From: Firmicutes bacterium UBA5389
GTDB taxonomy: Bacteria; Bacillota; DTU025
Length of the DNA: 34,568 nucleotides
Assembly (NCBI GenBank): GCA_002409965.1
Contig: DHON01000090.1
Coordinates: forward strand, 35,507-70,074
Direction of reading: 5' to 3'
Position numbers and translations under genes: made by a program. Positions 8,184-16,736 of this stretch are shown here, in pieces. The notes beneath the pieces are model-generated. The model was given only the letters and a program-made list of their open reading frames with translations, did not search any database and had not been told where the DNA came from. Every line of letters starts with the position of its first letter. Positions within the stretch are counted from its first letter, which is position 1.

Positions 8184-8600
8184 CTATAACCGGGATTTGG
8201 GGAACGATTTCCACACGATCGTGTGTGGTTTCGCTTGAGCTTCCGATGCCGGCCGCGCCGTGGCCGCCGATTCCTGCCCCATCGCCGGTTCTGTCGCCTC
8301 CGGCGGCGCCACAGTCGGTTCCCACGCCGGCTGTGCGGCCAGGTCTACGGTCAGGCCTGCAGTCGGTTCCCGAACAGGCTCGAGCTCGGACTCGGGCGCC
8401 GACTCCGGCTCAGGCTCCGGCGAGATCTGGGCCGCGGGCACGGGCCAGGCCAAGGAGTTCGAGTGCCCAACGGGCTCAAACCCGAAATGCTCCGGCGAGT
8501 AGCCCTGGTGGCGTATGAAATGGGCTGCCGCGTCCATCTCCTGTGGTCGCAAGGGCACATCGGCATGGCCCGTGTCGCCAGGTAAAACCACCTGCAGCAT
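8184..8600 (-). CDS. Hypothetical Pro/Glu-rich small protein
   Basis: 138 residues, not recognised. The first ~55 residues look globular (LQVVLPGDTGHADVPLR, AAHFIRHQGYSPEHFGF). Then comes a low-complexity Pro/Glu/Ala stretch (EPEPESAPESELEPV) and a basic end (WKSFPKSRL). Codon use with many G or C third positions resembles the neighbours, which favours a real gene over the competing plus-strand frames. The start is uncertain: an in-frame stop lies a few codons upstream and AGGGGG is only two bases before the ATG. No signal peptide or membrane segment is seen. It follows the ABC importer genes by about 160 bases and precedes a terminator-like hairpin. Confidence 0.45.
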   Translation of the reverse strand: MLQVVLPGDTGHADVPLRPQEMDAAAHFIRHQGYSPEHFGFEPVGHSNSLAWPVPAAQISPEPEPESAPESELEPVREPTAGLTVDLAAQPAWEPTVAPPEATEPAMGQESAATARPASEAQAKPHTIVWKSFPKSRL

Positions 8601-8761
8601 CACCCCCTGGCGTCAATCAGTTCCGATGGGCCGGCCCCATCATCACTATATTCGCGCCGGGGTTGTCACTTGACTGCCCACACCAACATAAGCACATGTG
8701 CACACCCGCCGCCCGCGCGACCCAGGGGCCCAAAGGCCCGAAGGGCCGCCTGGAGAACAGG

Positions 8762-9907
8762 CTACTTGCTCTGCTTGCTGGACCTTCCCTGCCACGCGTG
8801 GAGCGCCAACGCCACGGCGATGACTCCGTACGCCAGGAAACTCCGGAAGTATTCGCCCACCTGCGACACTCCGAACAGGCGCTGCCCGGCCAGGGGCGAC
8901 ACCACGAACAGCGTATGGAAGAGCAGCGTACCCACTATGGCGTTCCATATGGTCGCGCGCCTGGTCGTGGCGCCGCCCACCAAAATCGCAGCTACTGAGA
9001 ACATGCCCACCTGCTCATGGCTGCTGTAGGTGTTGAACGTACCGAGATTCTGCAAGAATATGAGCTGACCCCAGGCAGCGAGCACGGTAGACATCATGAT
9101 CGCGATGATGCGCGTTCGGTCTACGTTGATCCCTGCAACCTGGGCGATATGCATGTCCTGGCCTACCGCCCTCATCTCCTGCCCAAGTTTGGTACGGGTG
9201 ATGAAGGTCGTCAGAACACAGAGTATGCCGATGATGAACAGAGTGCAGAGCGGGAACCGCCACGGGCCAAGCCTGGCCGCGCCGACCGAGGTGAACACAA
9301 AGCCGTTCCACAGCCAGTCCATAGCTCTATCCAGCGAGTAGGACAGACCTATAAGGTCGATGGTGTTTCTCAGCCCTATGCCTGACCCCAGCATGAGCAC
9401 AGGGTCCTTCATCGGGATGAGAGTGCCCAACAAGACCAGGAACACTAGCTGGTAGATTCCATTGGCGAAGTAGCCCATGATCATGCTGGTGACCATCTCG
9501 CGGCCCTTGGCGCGGTTGAGCACCTTGCCCACAAGCAAGCCGAGCAGCATGGCAATGGGCACCGATATCACCGCGGCAAGCGCGAAGCCTGCCAAGCCTT
9601 CGACCTGGTAGTGCGTCACAATCACCAGAGCTGTCTGACCGGCCATGGCGCCGACCACTATGCCGAAGTTGAGGCCCAAGCCCGCCATGACCGGGATTAT
9701 CAGCGATATCACCAGAAACGCATTGCGCCCGAACCGTCCCACCACTTCGTTCACGAGGTAGTTGATATCGAGACGCGCCGCGATGATTCCGGCGATCGAT
9801 ATAACCAGGAAGAATATCGGAACCGACCAGTTCCTGAGGATGTCCGAAATGCCGACGCCCGAGCCTCCAGCCGGTGTCTTAACCTGTGCAGTTGGCTTTT
9901 CCAACAT
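8762..9907 (-). CDS. ABC importer permease, BPD_transp_2 family (second permease)
   Basis: 381 residues with about eight to ten membrane segments, for example VPIFFLVISIAGIIAARL and AFLVISLIIPVMAGLGLNFGIVVG. The cytoplasmic coupling loop is TKLGQEMRAVGQDMHIAQVAGI, the segment in sugar and nucleoside importers of this family that contacts the ATPase. It is a paralogue of the adjacent permease (346 residues), so the channel is probably a heterodimer. The start ATG has AAAGGAGGT upstream, just after the stop of the previous gene. The N-terminus has an extra ~25-residue cytoplasmic tail. The last of the recognised importer genes; substrate unknown. Confidence 0.9.
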   Translation of the reverse strand: MLEKPTAQVKTPAGGSGVGISDILRNWSVPIFFLVISIAGIIAARLDINYLVNEVVGRFGRNAFLVISLIIPVMAGLGLNFGIVVGAMAGQTALVIVTHYQVEGLAGFALAAVISVPIAMLLGLLVGKVLNRAKGREMVTSMIMGYFANGIYQLVFLVLLGTLIPMKDPVLMLGSGIGLRNTIDLIGLSYSLDRAMDWLWNGFVFTSVGAARLGPWRFPLCTLFIIGILCVLTTFITRTKLGQEMRAVGQDMHIAQVAGINVDRTRIIAIMMSTVLAAWGQLIFLQNLGTFNTYSSHEQVGMFSVAAILVGGATTRRATIWNAIVGTLLFHTLFVVSPLAGQRLFGVSQVGEYFRSFLAYGVIAVALALHAWQGRSSKQSK

Positions 9908-9912
9908 ACCGG

Positions 9913-10953
9913 CTACCTCCTTTCAGCCCGGGTAAGGGCATAGATGATCATCCCGTTGCTCATGATCGTGCGGGCGATCTCGCTAATGTCCGCCCCTTGC
10001 AGCACCGTCTGGGTGACCGGCAAGGCTATCGTGAGCAATGTGTGAAACAGCACGGTCCCGATTATGGCATGCCCGATGGTGGCCTTGCGCAGCGAGGCGC
10101 CACCTATCAGGACAGATGCCACGGCAGGGAACGCCGCCGTCAGCGGCGCCGTATACAGCTGCACGAAACCGTAGCTCTGTGAATACACCAGAATCCCTAT
10201 GGCCGCCAAGACCGTGGAGAGTATAACGCCCATAGTGCGCATTCGCTGCACGTTGATGCCGGAGGATCGCGCGTACATCGGGTTAGACCCGACAGTCCGC
10301 ATTGCCAGGCCCGCCTTGGATTTGAAGAACAAGGCAATGAGGACGAAGAAGATCCCCATGAACAGCAAGAGCCCTGTGGGGATGTATATGTCGAAAACAC
10401 TGAACCCAAGGAAGTCATTGAGCACCTTCCCGAACGTCCGGTCCAGAGTGATCGTAGTTCTCAAACCCTTCCCGCCCAGGGCGAATATCATCGCCGGATT
10501 GCGGTAGGGCGCAAGCAACCAGAACATGCACATGCCCGACACCACAGAAAACCCGACATATGTGCCGACCATCATCTCCTGGCCCTGAACCCGCTCGAGC
10601 AGCATCGCATAAAGATAGCCCGCTATTACCGCCAGAGGTATGGCAATCACCATGGCCGTGAAGAACCCGGCAAAGCCCTTGAGACCCCAGTTCATGCTGG
10701 TCACAGCGCCCACAATCCCCGCTATGACACCTACCGGGAGGCCGAAATTGAGGCCGACTCCGCACGCCAGAGTTGGCAGCATGGCCAGAACCAGAATCCC
10801 GTTCATGCCTATCCTGGTGATCGAGTCCTTAATCAGGATGGCCAGATCCATGCGCATGATCACTGCCACCGCGAACAGCACGAGTAGAAAGACGATGATT
10901 ATGAGCCTGGGCAGGCCCAGCTGCTCATATGCGTTCCTGAGCTTGTCACTCAT
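9913..10953 (-). CDS. ABC importer permease, BPD_transp_2 family (first permease)
   Basis: 346 residues with about eight to ten membrane segments (LIIIVFLLVLFAVAVIM, GILVLAMLPTLACGVGLNFG, and others). The coupling loop is SKAGLAMRTVGSNPMYARSSGI, and GGASLRKATIGHAIIGTVLFHT near the C-terminus matches GGATTRRATIWNAIVGTLLFHT in the partner permease. This is the ribose/nucleoside-type branched-permease family. The ATG follows the ATPase stop as TGATATG, one base apart, with GGAGGAGGTG upstream, so translation is coupled. With the DUF3798 binding protein and the double ATPase it forms one importer. Confidence 0.9.
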   Translation of the reverse strand: MSDKLRNAYEQLGLPRLIIIVFLLVLFAVAVIMRMDLAILIKDSITRIGMNGILVLAMLPTLACGVGLNFGLPVGVIAGIVGAVTSMNWGLKGFAGFFTAMVIAIPLAVIAGYLYAMLLERVQGQEMMVGTYVGFSVVSGMCMFWLLAPYRNPAMIFALGGKGLRTTITLDRTFGKVLNDFLGFSVFDIYIPTGLLLFMGIFFVLIALFFKSKAGLAMRTVGSNPMYARSSGINVQRMRTMGVILSTVLAAIGILVYSQSYGFVQLYTAPLTAAFPAVASVLIGGASLRKATIGHAIIGTVLFHTLLTIALPVTQTVLQGADISEIARTIMSNGMIIYALTRAERR

Positions 10954-10954
10954 A

Positions 10955-12559
10955 TCAGCTCACCTCCTCCAGCGCCGCGCCCTTGCCGGCCATGATCAGG
11001 CCGAAGTCAACGTCGGGCGCATCCGGCGGCAATATGCCGGCAATCTGGCCCCGGTAGACTATGGCTATCCTGTCGCAGATTTTCCTCAACTCGGCAAGCT
11101 CCGAGGAGGTCATCACGATGGTCATGCCGTGCTCCCTGTTGAACTTGACCAAAAGGTCGAGCACCAACTGCTTGGCACCCACGTCTATGCCGCGCGTGGG
11201 CTCGGAGACCCATAGCACCTCAGGTTCCATGGTGAATGCTCGGCCAAGGCACACCTTCTGCTGGTTGCCTCCTGAAAGCCGTCGCACCAGCTGAGTGGGG
11301 CCCGTGCACCTAATATCGAGGTCGCGCATGACTTCAAGAGCATGCTCTCTCATGGCAGACCGATCTTCAAGGCGAAGGCTCTGCAAAGCGCCGGGCCTTA
11401 GGAACTTGCCCTGAACCTGCATGGCCGTGAGGATGATGTTCATCTCTATGGACTCATCCAGAAGAAGCCCTACACCTCGTCGATCCTCCGATACAAACGC
11501 CATGCCCGAAAGCAGAGCCTGCTTCGGATCGTTCAGAGGTATCTGAGATCCATCTTTGGCAACTCGGCCGGTGGATGGATACAGGCCTATCACCCCGTTG
11601 GCGATTCCCACCTTGCCGTGGCCGGCGAGCCCGCCGATACCCAGGATTTCGCCGCGTCTCACCGACAGGTCCAGCCCGCGGACTCGCTCACCGGGCATGT
11701 CCACCCTGAAATTCTCAATTCTCAAGACCATGTCCTCATCGGAAGGCTCCGACTTCCTTGGCGGCAGGACAGGCCGCTCGATCTTCCTCCCCACCATAAG
11801 CTCAGCGATTCTACCCAGTTTCGCCTCGCTTCTGGGCATCCTGGAGACTACCTCTCCATCGCGGAGTATCGTGATGTTGTCGGCAACTTCCATCACTTCG
11901 TCAAGACGGTGGGTGATGAAGAGTATGGCGATGCCCTCGGAGCTCAGCCTCTTCATAGCATCAAGCAACAGAGAGGCTTCGCTCTCGGCCAGAACGGCCG
12001 TGGGCTCATCGAACACAAGCAGTCGCACGTTCTTCTTGTCGATCTCGCGGGCTATCTCCACGAACTGCATGTGCCCCACCGGCATACCGCCCACTAACGC
12101 CATCTCATCGATGGAGAGCGCCAGCTTGCCCAGGGCCATCCTGGAGTCAGCTTGCATTAGGGGTTCGTCCAGCGTTTCCAGCCTGTGCCCGAAGATGCGC
12201 GATGCCAGATTGCCCCGGGTCGGCTCCCGATTGAGCTTGATGTTTTCGGAAACGGTGAACCCCGGTATCAGCATGAACTCCTGGTGCACCATGCCGATGC
12301 CGAGTTCCATGGCCCTCCTCGGCGAGTCAATTGTCACCGCTTGCCCATCCACGACCACCTGACCTTCGAAACCTCCGGTGTCCTGTATGACCTGCATTCC
12401 GAAGAGGATGTTCATCAGGGTGCTCTTGCCTGCGCCATTCTCTCCCACAAGCGCGTGAATCTCGCCAGGGCGAATATCGAGGCTGACCCCCTTCAGAACA
12501 GTTGTTCCAAAGAAGCCCTTGCTAATCCCCTTGAGCTCGAGGACATGTCCGTTGCGCAT
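10955..12559 (-). CDS. ABC importer ATPase with two nucleotide-binding domains
   Basis: 534 residues, two tandem ATPase domains as in RbsA/MglA and nucleoside (BMP-type) importers. Domain 1 has a good Walker A (GENGAGKST) and Walker B (LLVFDEPTAVL), but its signature loop reads GMPVGHMQFVEIARE instead of an LSxGQ type. Domain 2 has an altered Walker A (GLAGHGKVG), an intact LSGGNQQKV signature and WVSEPTRGID, where Ser replaces the Walker B Asp. So one composite site may be catalytic and the other degenerate, which is common in this subfamily. The ATG at 12559 has GAGAGGGG upstream; a longer reading to 12667 would run through the hairpin at 12600-12624. Confidence 0.9.
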   Translation of the reverse strand: MRNGHVLELKGISKGFFGTTVLKGVSLDIRPGEIHALVGENGAGKSTLMNILFGMQVIQDTGGFEGQVVVDGQAVTIDSPRRAMELGIGMVHQEFMLIPGFTVSENIKLNREPTRGNLASRIFGHRLETLDEPLMQADSRMALGKLALSIDEMALVGGMPVGHMQFVEIAREIDKKNVRLLVFDEPTAVLAESEASLLLDAMKRLSSEGIAILFITHRLDEVMEVADNITILRDGEVVSRMPRSEAKLGRIAELMVGRKIERPVLPPRKSEPSDEDMVLRIENFRVDMPGERVRGLDLSVRRGEILGIGGLAGHGKVGIANGVIGLYPSTGRVAKDGSQIPLNDPKQALLSGMAFVSEDRRGVGLLLDESIEMNIILTAMQVQGKFLRPGALQSLRLEDRSAMREHALEVMRDLDIRCTGPTQLVRRLSGGNQQKVCLGRAFTMEPEVLWVSEPTRGIDVGAKQLVLDLLVKFNREHGMTIVMTSSELAELRKICDRIAIVYRGQIAGILPPDAPDVDFGLIMAGKGAALEEVS

Positions 12560-12599
12560 ATCAAGACCCCTCTCGATGGTTTGAAAAGGTATTGCATGC

Positions 12600-12624
12600 G
12601 GGCGCCGAACAAAGCCCGGCGCCC
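12600..12624 (-). terminator. Intercistronic hairpin between binding-protein and ATPase genes
   Basis: GGGCGCCG (12600-12607) pairs with CGGCGCCC (12617-12624) around a 9-base loop. No T-run follows on the minus strand. Such hairpins after the binding-protein gene commonly protect its mRNA or cut read-through so that the binding protein is made in excess; that role is inferred. Confidence 0.6.
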
Positions 12625-12705
12625 ACCATGCTAAGCGCTGCACGCGGTGCTGCCTAGTAACGCTCACGCACCGCGCTGGCCAGCAGCTCCCCTTTCCACT
12701 GCTCG

Positions 12706-13821
12706 CTACTTGACATCCTTGCCAAAGATGATCGAACCAACCAAGTAACGGTAGAACTGGCCCTTCTCGCTATTGCGCTCGAACTTCATCGACACGCCGG
12801 CGATCTCCTCGACCACCTTTTGCACTGCGGCCATGTCCTTTATGTTGATCTTCTTCTCAAGAGCCAGCTTGGCAATTTCCACACCGGCCACAGTATTCAG
12901 ATAGCTGGTGGCCACTGGCCAGGTGGCCATACGTCCGGCCATTCCCCTCTTGACTATATCGGTGTTGATGGCCTTGACGATTGCAGGGAAATTGCCCGCG
13001 AGTTCTTCAGTGATCTCGAGGCCCAGCGCTCCCGGATACCCGTGCGTTGGGCTCGGGCAGCACTGCTCGGGGAAGATCGCCCCGGCCTTGAGAATTGCGG
13101 TGATCAGAGGTTCCTGCATGCCGCAGTTGGTGGAGAAGAACGCGATGTCCTTGCCGTGCTTGGCTACCTGCCGCGGCACGTCCTCCAGGATGAACTGCTG
13201 AGCCGCAGGGAGGCCGCCCTCGCCCATCGGGTCCGGAGCGGTCACGAAGATGAACTCCATCCCGAGTTTCTTACACTCTTGCTCCATCAGATCGCGCCTG
13301 GTTGCCAGGTCATTCATGGACATGTGGCGCGGGAACGAGTAGTGCAGGAACTTCTTAGCGCCCAGCTTCTTGGCCAGCTGCGGAATGGACTGGCCGCGGG
13401 CAGGGTTGTTCGGGATCAGGGAAATGTCGGCTTCCTTTTCCACAATGGGCGGATCCTCATGAGGTTCGCCGATCACGAACAGGATGTCGGGCCTGAGCTG
13501 CTTGACCTTGCGGATGGCGGCCACGGTGCCCGGCACTCCCTGGTTGACCACGATCGCCTTGATGGCCGGATCGGCGGCAAGGCCGGTAATCTGAGCGATG
13601 TAGGTCTCCTGCTCGGCCATGAAGTTATCGGGATACGTACGATGCTCGAGCATTCCGGGGTACTTGGCGACAACATACTCAGCTCCACGGTATTCATCCT
13701 CGCCCTGTGACACTGTGCCGGTGACAATCCCGATCTTGAACGCGGGAGCGCCCAACGACACGCTGGCGACACCGAGAACCAGGACAAGCGCAGCGATTAC
13801 CAATATGCTTCTCTTGAACAT
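12706..13821 (-). CDS. DUF3798 periplasmic-type solute-binding protein
   Basis: 371 residues. A signal peptide (MFKRSILVIAALVLVLGVAS, then VSLG-APAF) leads into a type I binding-protein fold: FKIGIVTGTVSQGEDEYRGA, AIKAIVVNQGVPGTVAAIRK, LFVIGEPHEDPP, HYSFPRHMSMNDLATRRD. I recognise it as the DUF3798 family, found mostly in Clostridia; no substrate is established to my knowledge. There is no lipobox Cys at the cleavage site, so it should be released rather than lipid-anchored, unusual for a single-membrane Gram-positive. Cysteines in FFSTNCGMQEP and PEQCCPSPTHGYPG may shape the binding cleft. The ribosome site is GGGAGA about 11 bases upstream. First gene of the importer unit; divergent from glpX. 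Confidence 0.85.
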   Translation of the reverse strand: MFKRSILVIAALVLVLGVASVSLGAPAFKIGIVTGTVSQGEDEYRGAEYVVAKYPGMLEHRTYPDNFMAEQETYIAQITGLAADPAIKAIVVNQGVPGTVAAIRKVKQLRPDILFVIGEPHEDPPIVEKEADISLIPNNPARGQSIPQLAKKLGAKKFLHYSFPRHMSMNDLATRRDLMEQECKKLGMEFIFVTAPDPMGEGGLPAAQQFILEDVPRQVAKHGKDIAFFSTNCGMQEPLITAILKAGAIFPEQCCPSPTHGYPGALGLEITEELAGNFPAIVKAINTDIVKRGMAGRMATWPVATSYLNTVAGVEIAKLALEKKINIKDMAAVQKVVEEIAGVSMKFERNSEKGQFYRYLVGSIIFGKDVK

Positions 13822-14088
13822 CTAAGCGCTTCTCTCCCTTCCATTATTCCGGGGGACGCCATCGACATGACATGAACCCCGGGACATAGGTTAACATTTA
13901 GTATTCGCCTTGTTTGCCCGGTTTCCTGCCTGCAGTTGAGTGGTGAATTTGCTCTCTTGCTCTTCCTCGAACTCGACAGGACTAATCGCAGCCACGTTGT
14001 AATTGTATGATTGGACAAGAACCATATTGCCCGTCCGGCCTGAATAGAATGGACATGGAATACATGCTTCGAAAGGAATGAGTCTGCC
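13822..14088. other. Divergent intergenic region between DUF3798 and glpX
   Basis: 267 bases without a gene, more AT-rich than the surroundings. It must hold promoters for both directions. I see TAGAAT near 14046 on the plus strand and TACTAA near 13898-13903 on the minus strand as possible -10 boxes, but no well-spaced -35 partner for either, and no clear operator palindrome. Confidence 0.5.
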
Positions 14089-15096
14089 ATGGGTTCTGTT
14101 GAAGACAGAGAACGTGAGATAATGCTGGAGTTGGTCCGGGTAACCGAGACGGCTGCGTTGCGCGCAGCCCGCTGCATGGGTATGGGCGACTGCAACCTAG
14201 TGGATGATGTGGCAGTCGACGGCATGCGCGGGATGCTGTCGCTCATCAACATCAACGGCACTATAGTGATAGGCGAGGGCGAGAAGGACCAAGCGCCAAT
14301 GCTGTATTGCGGCGAGAGGGTGGGTACCGGTCGCGACGAGTGCGATGTCGATCTGGCCGTCGATCCCGTGGAAGGCACGCGGCTAGTCGCCAATGGCCTG
14401 CCCAACGCGATATCGGTGATGGTTGTGGCCGATCGCGGCACCTTGATGCCGGTACCCACATTCTACATGCACAAGATCGCGGTCGGCCCCGAAGCCCGAG
14501 ACTACATCGACATAGACGCCCCCGTCCGCGAGAACCTACGGGTCGTAGCCGCAGCTCTGGGCCGTAAGGTCAGAGATCTGACGGTGGTCATTCTGAACAG
14601 GCCCAGGCATGCTCAGCTCATCAGAGAAGTCCGCGAGTGCGGCGCCAGGATAAAGCTGATACAAGACGGCGATGTGGCCGCAGCGATATCGACCGCCCTT
14701 CCCAACACAGGCGTCGATATCTTGATGGGGATAGGCGGCGCGCCGGAGGCCGTGCTCACGGCGGCCGCCATTAAGTGCCTAGGAGGCGAACTCCAGACGA
14801 AGCTCTGGATCAGGGATGATGAGGATGCCGCCCGCGCCGGCGAACGTGGGTTCGACGATACAGATCGCGTGTATTGCTCCGAAGACCTAGCAAGCGGCAG
14901 CAGCATCGTATTCGCCGCTACGGGCATCACCGATGGCGATATGCTACAGGGTGTACGATACTATGGCCAGAAGGCAACCACTGAGTCCATTGTAATGCGC
15001 ATGCTCACCGGCACAGTCCGCCGCATCCAAACCACACACGACCTGTCACGAAAGACACTCAGGTCGTTTAGGGCCGGCCAGGAAATGATGTTGTGA
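14089..15096 (+). CDS. glpX: Class II fructose-1,6-bisphosphatase
   Basis: 335 residues, the usual GlpX length. Motifs: VDGMRGMLSLININGTIVIGEGEKDQAP (metal-binding acidic residues), DLAVDPVEGTRLVANG (the Asp-Pro-x-Glu-Gly-Thr metal site of the Li+-sensitive phosphatase fold) and GIGGAPEAVLTAAAIKCLGGE. The enzyme hydrolyses fructose 1,6-bisphosphate to fructose 6-phosphate in gluconeogenesis. The ATG has AAAGGA about 12 bases upstream. Its 3' end overlaps the convergent secreted-protein gene by 29 bases. It is not part of the B. subtilis synteny at this place, so it came in with, or next to, the ABC importer. It fits the aspartate-to-pyruvate and gpmI genes further right. Confidence 0.95.
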   Translation: MGSVEDREREIMLELVRVTETAALRAARCMGMGDCNLVDDVAVDGMRGMLSLININGTIVIGEGEKDQAPMLYCGERVGTGRDECDVDLAVDPVEGTRLVANGLPNAISVMVVADRGTLMPVPTFYMHKIAVGPEARDYIDIDAPVRENLRVVAAALGRKVRDLTVVILNRPRHAQLIREVRECGARIKLIQDGDVAAAISTALPNTGVDILMGIGGAPEAVLTAAAIKCLGGELQTKLWIRDDEDAARAGERGFDDTDRVYCSEDLASGSSIVFAATGITDGDMLQGVRYYGQKATTESIVMRMLTGTVRRIQTTHDLSRKTLRSFRAGQEMML

Positions 15097-15982
15097 TTTC
15101 CGGGCCCACCTGAAGGATGAACTGTGCGTCTCCGACGGCCTTGCCATCGACTCTCAGCTGCACAGTCGCGCGATAGGCGCCGGGAAGCAACTCGGCGCCC
15201 GCCATCTCGACGACACACGCCCTCACACATCCCGGCAGCACCAGCGCCGGGGTTATCCTTGCTTCCATGGCGAACGAGCCGTCCGCCGCCGCAATGAGCA
15301 CTCGCCCATCGAACCTCGCATAGGCGCCGCCCTCGTTGGCAACTCTCACGGTCAGCGCAGGGCGGTCCTCTCCGTCCCGGGCACCTTCGGCGCATACATC
15401 CACCACCGCTAGACGAGCTTGACCTCGTCCGGGCAGTCCAACCATTACGGGAAGTGTTATGGTGTTGCCGATGTGAACGCCCGTTGCCGCCAGGCGGTCG
15501 CGCGCGGGCGCCCCCGACACGATCAGCGCAGCACAGAGCCCACTACGGTCGCGTCTGTTGGCGTAGGCGCGGTCGAGCGACACCCTTACGGCGGCAGACG
15601 AGCCAGGCGCGATTATCACCGGCGCAGAAGGCGACAGTACTAGTGCGGCGGCAACCTCGGGCAGACACGGCAACACATCTATGCTGCCGTCTTCATCATG
15701 CGCAAGCCCCATGGTCTTGATACTCACGACAACCGGAGTCGCGCCCCGGTTTCCCACAATGAATTGCCCGACTCGGGTATCGGGCAGCCACAGAAACCGA
15801 CCCAGTTCCTTCTGGATGATGACAGGCGCGATTGTCAGGCCTGATGTGCCCGGCGAAAACCGGACGCCGTCAGCACCGCGGGCAGAACTCCCCGCCGCAC
15901 ACACTGCCACAGCGAACAGCGCAATCGCAGCCAGTTTCGCCGCAGCGCGGCCTGTCTTTTCTGTCGATCCACGAGTCAACAA
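15068..15982 (-). CDS. Secreted beta-rich protein, fimbrial-chaperone-like
   Basis: About 305 residues, not assigned to a family with certainty. The signal peptide is KLAAIALFAVAVCAAGSSARGAD. The mature part begins VRFSPGTSGLTIAPVIIQKE and contains VGQFIVGNRGATPVVVSIKTMG and a second half LTVRVANEGGAYARFDGRVLIA with LPGAYRATVQLRVDG. These short alternating strands suggest two Ig-like domains, as in periplasmic pilus chaperones or DUF916-type surface proteins. Possible starts are TTG at 15982 or 15979 after GGGGGTGAGGG; a GTG at 16036 is also open. It follows the small secreted protein gene by 82 bases, so the two are probably co-expressed. It overlaps glpX tail-to-tail. Confidence 0.65.
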   Translation of the reverse strand: MLTRGSTEKTGRAAAKLAAIALFAVAVCAAGSSARGADGVRFSPGTSGLTIAPVIIQKELGRFLWLPDTRVGQFIVGNRGATPVVVSIKTMGLAHDEDGSIDVLPCLPEVAAALVLSPSAPVIIAPGSSAAVRVSLDRAYANRRDRSGLCAALIVSGAPARDRLAATGVHIGNTITLPVMVGLPGRGQARLAVVDVCAEGARDGEDRPALTVRVANEGGAYARFDGRVLIAAADGSFAMEARITPALVLPGCVRACVVEMAGAELLPGAYRATVQLRVDGKAVGDAQFILQVGPEITTSFPGRP

Positions 15983-16064
15983 TACCCTCACCCCCAAGCT
16001 CCATGCCAGCACAGGAAACGGAGCGCCTGAGCGCATCGGCTCCTCGCCGAAGGGTTGTGCGCGT

Positions 16065-16610
16065 CTACAGCCTCGGCTCGATATTGAACCGTACCGTCAT
16101 GGCGTACCGTGCAGCCGGGTCGTTCGGAGGAAAATCGGAATACTCCACAATTTGACGGAAAGAGATGAGCTTGTTGGGGGTCTTGTCGATATCGGGTCCC
16201 CCGAGGTGCACCGTCGCAGGCATGAGAGACAACGCCTCGAAATCGCCGAGGCGTGATCTCCACTCCATCGGATGCTCCAGACTCGCGCCGCCGACAGACG
16301 GATCCGTGAGGTACGGTGAGTCACAGCTGATGGCGGCTGTGTAGTTCACATTGCTGAACATTGTTACTGTGACCGCGTTGTCGAGCACATTGACGCCAGG
16401 ACGCATGCCGGCCCAGTCGAGAGAGTCGGGCGTAACGGAGATGCTCATTGAGGGCTGAATCGCCGCCTGGATCGACAGAGCGCACTGCTCCTCGCAGTGT
16501 GCACACACGCTCAACCCCGCCAGCATTGCCATGGCCATGAGCAGCGCGACGCGCGCAATTGCGGCGCGGCTTGCGCCGGACTTCTTCTTGGATGTAGGAA
16601 CCGTGGTCAT
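16065..16610 (-). CDS. Small secreted beta-sandwich protein, possible pilin-like or surface subunit
   Basis: 181 residues. A clear signal peptide (AIARVALLMAMAMLAGLSVCAH) is followed by CEEQCALSIQAAIQPSMSIS, a short two-Cys motif, then alternating strands (SLDWAGMRPGVNVL, NAVTVTMFSNVNYTAAIS) and an end AMTVRFNIEPRL. This pattern of a repeated beta-sandwich resembles secreted WxL-like or spore-coat-U-like subunits, but I do not recognise the family. The ATG at 16610 has AAGGAGGGG eight bases upstream, an excellent site; longer readings to 17021 run antisense into tatD and are artefacts. With the gene after it, it may form a surface structure with its own chaperone-like partner. Confidence 0.7.
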   Translation of the reverse strand: MTTVPTSKKKSGASRAAIARVALLMAMAMLAGLSVCAHCEEQCALSIQAAIQPSMSISVTPDSLDWAGMRPGVNVLDNAVTVTMFSNVNYTAAISCDSPYLTDPSVGGASLEHPMEWRSRLGDFEALSLMPATVHLGGPDIDKTPNKLISFRQIVEYSDFPPNDPAARYAMTVRFNIEPRL

Positions 16611-16736
16611 ATGCGAAACCCCTCCTTGATATTGATAGGGTCGATCCGCCGTGCGCCGCGCCCGGGTCGCGTTGCGTGACGGTCCACTCAAGAAGGGGCA
16701 TTCCCGCTCGTGACATATTATTCCTCTCATGCTTAG

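Noticed and set aside
8225..8585. Pro/Arg-rich plus-strand frames near 8225-8585
   Set aside because: They are low-complexity shadows of the minus-strand Pro/Glu-rich gene; composition is extreme and no ribosome site is seen.
16321..16716. A 131-codon minus-strand frame starting after GAGAGGAAT upstream of the small secreted protein
   Set aside because: It overlaps the secreted protein in another frame, and only the latter has a signal peptide and a strong ribosome site. A short leader peptide cannot be excluded.
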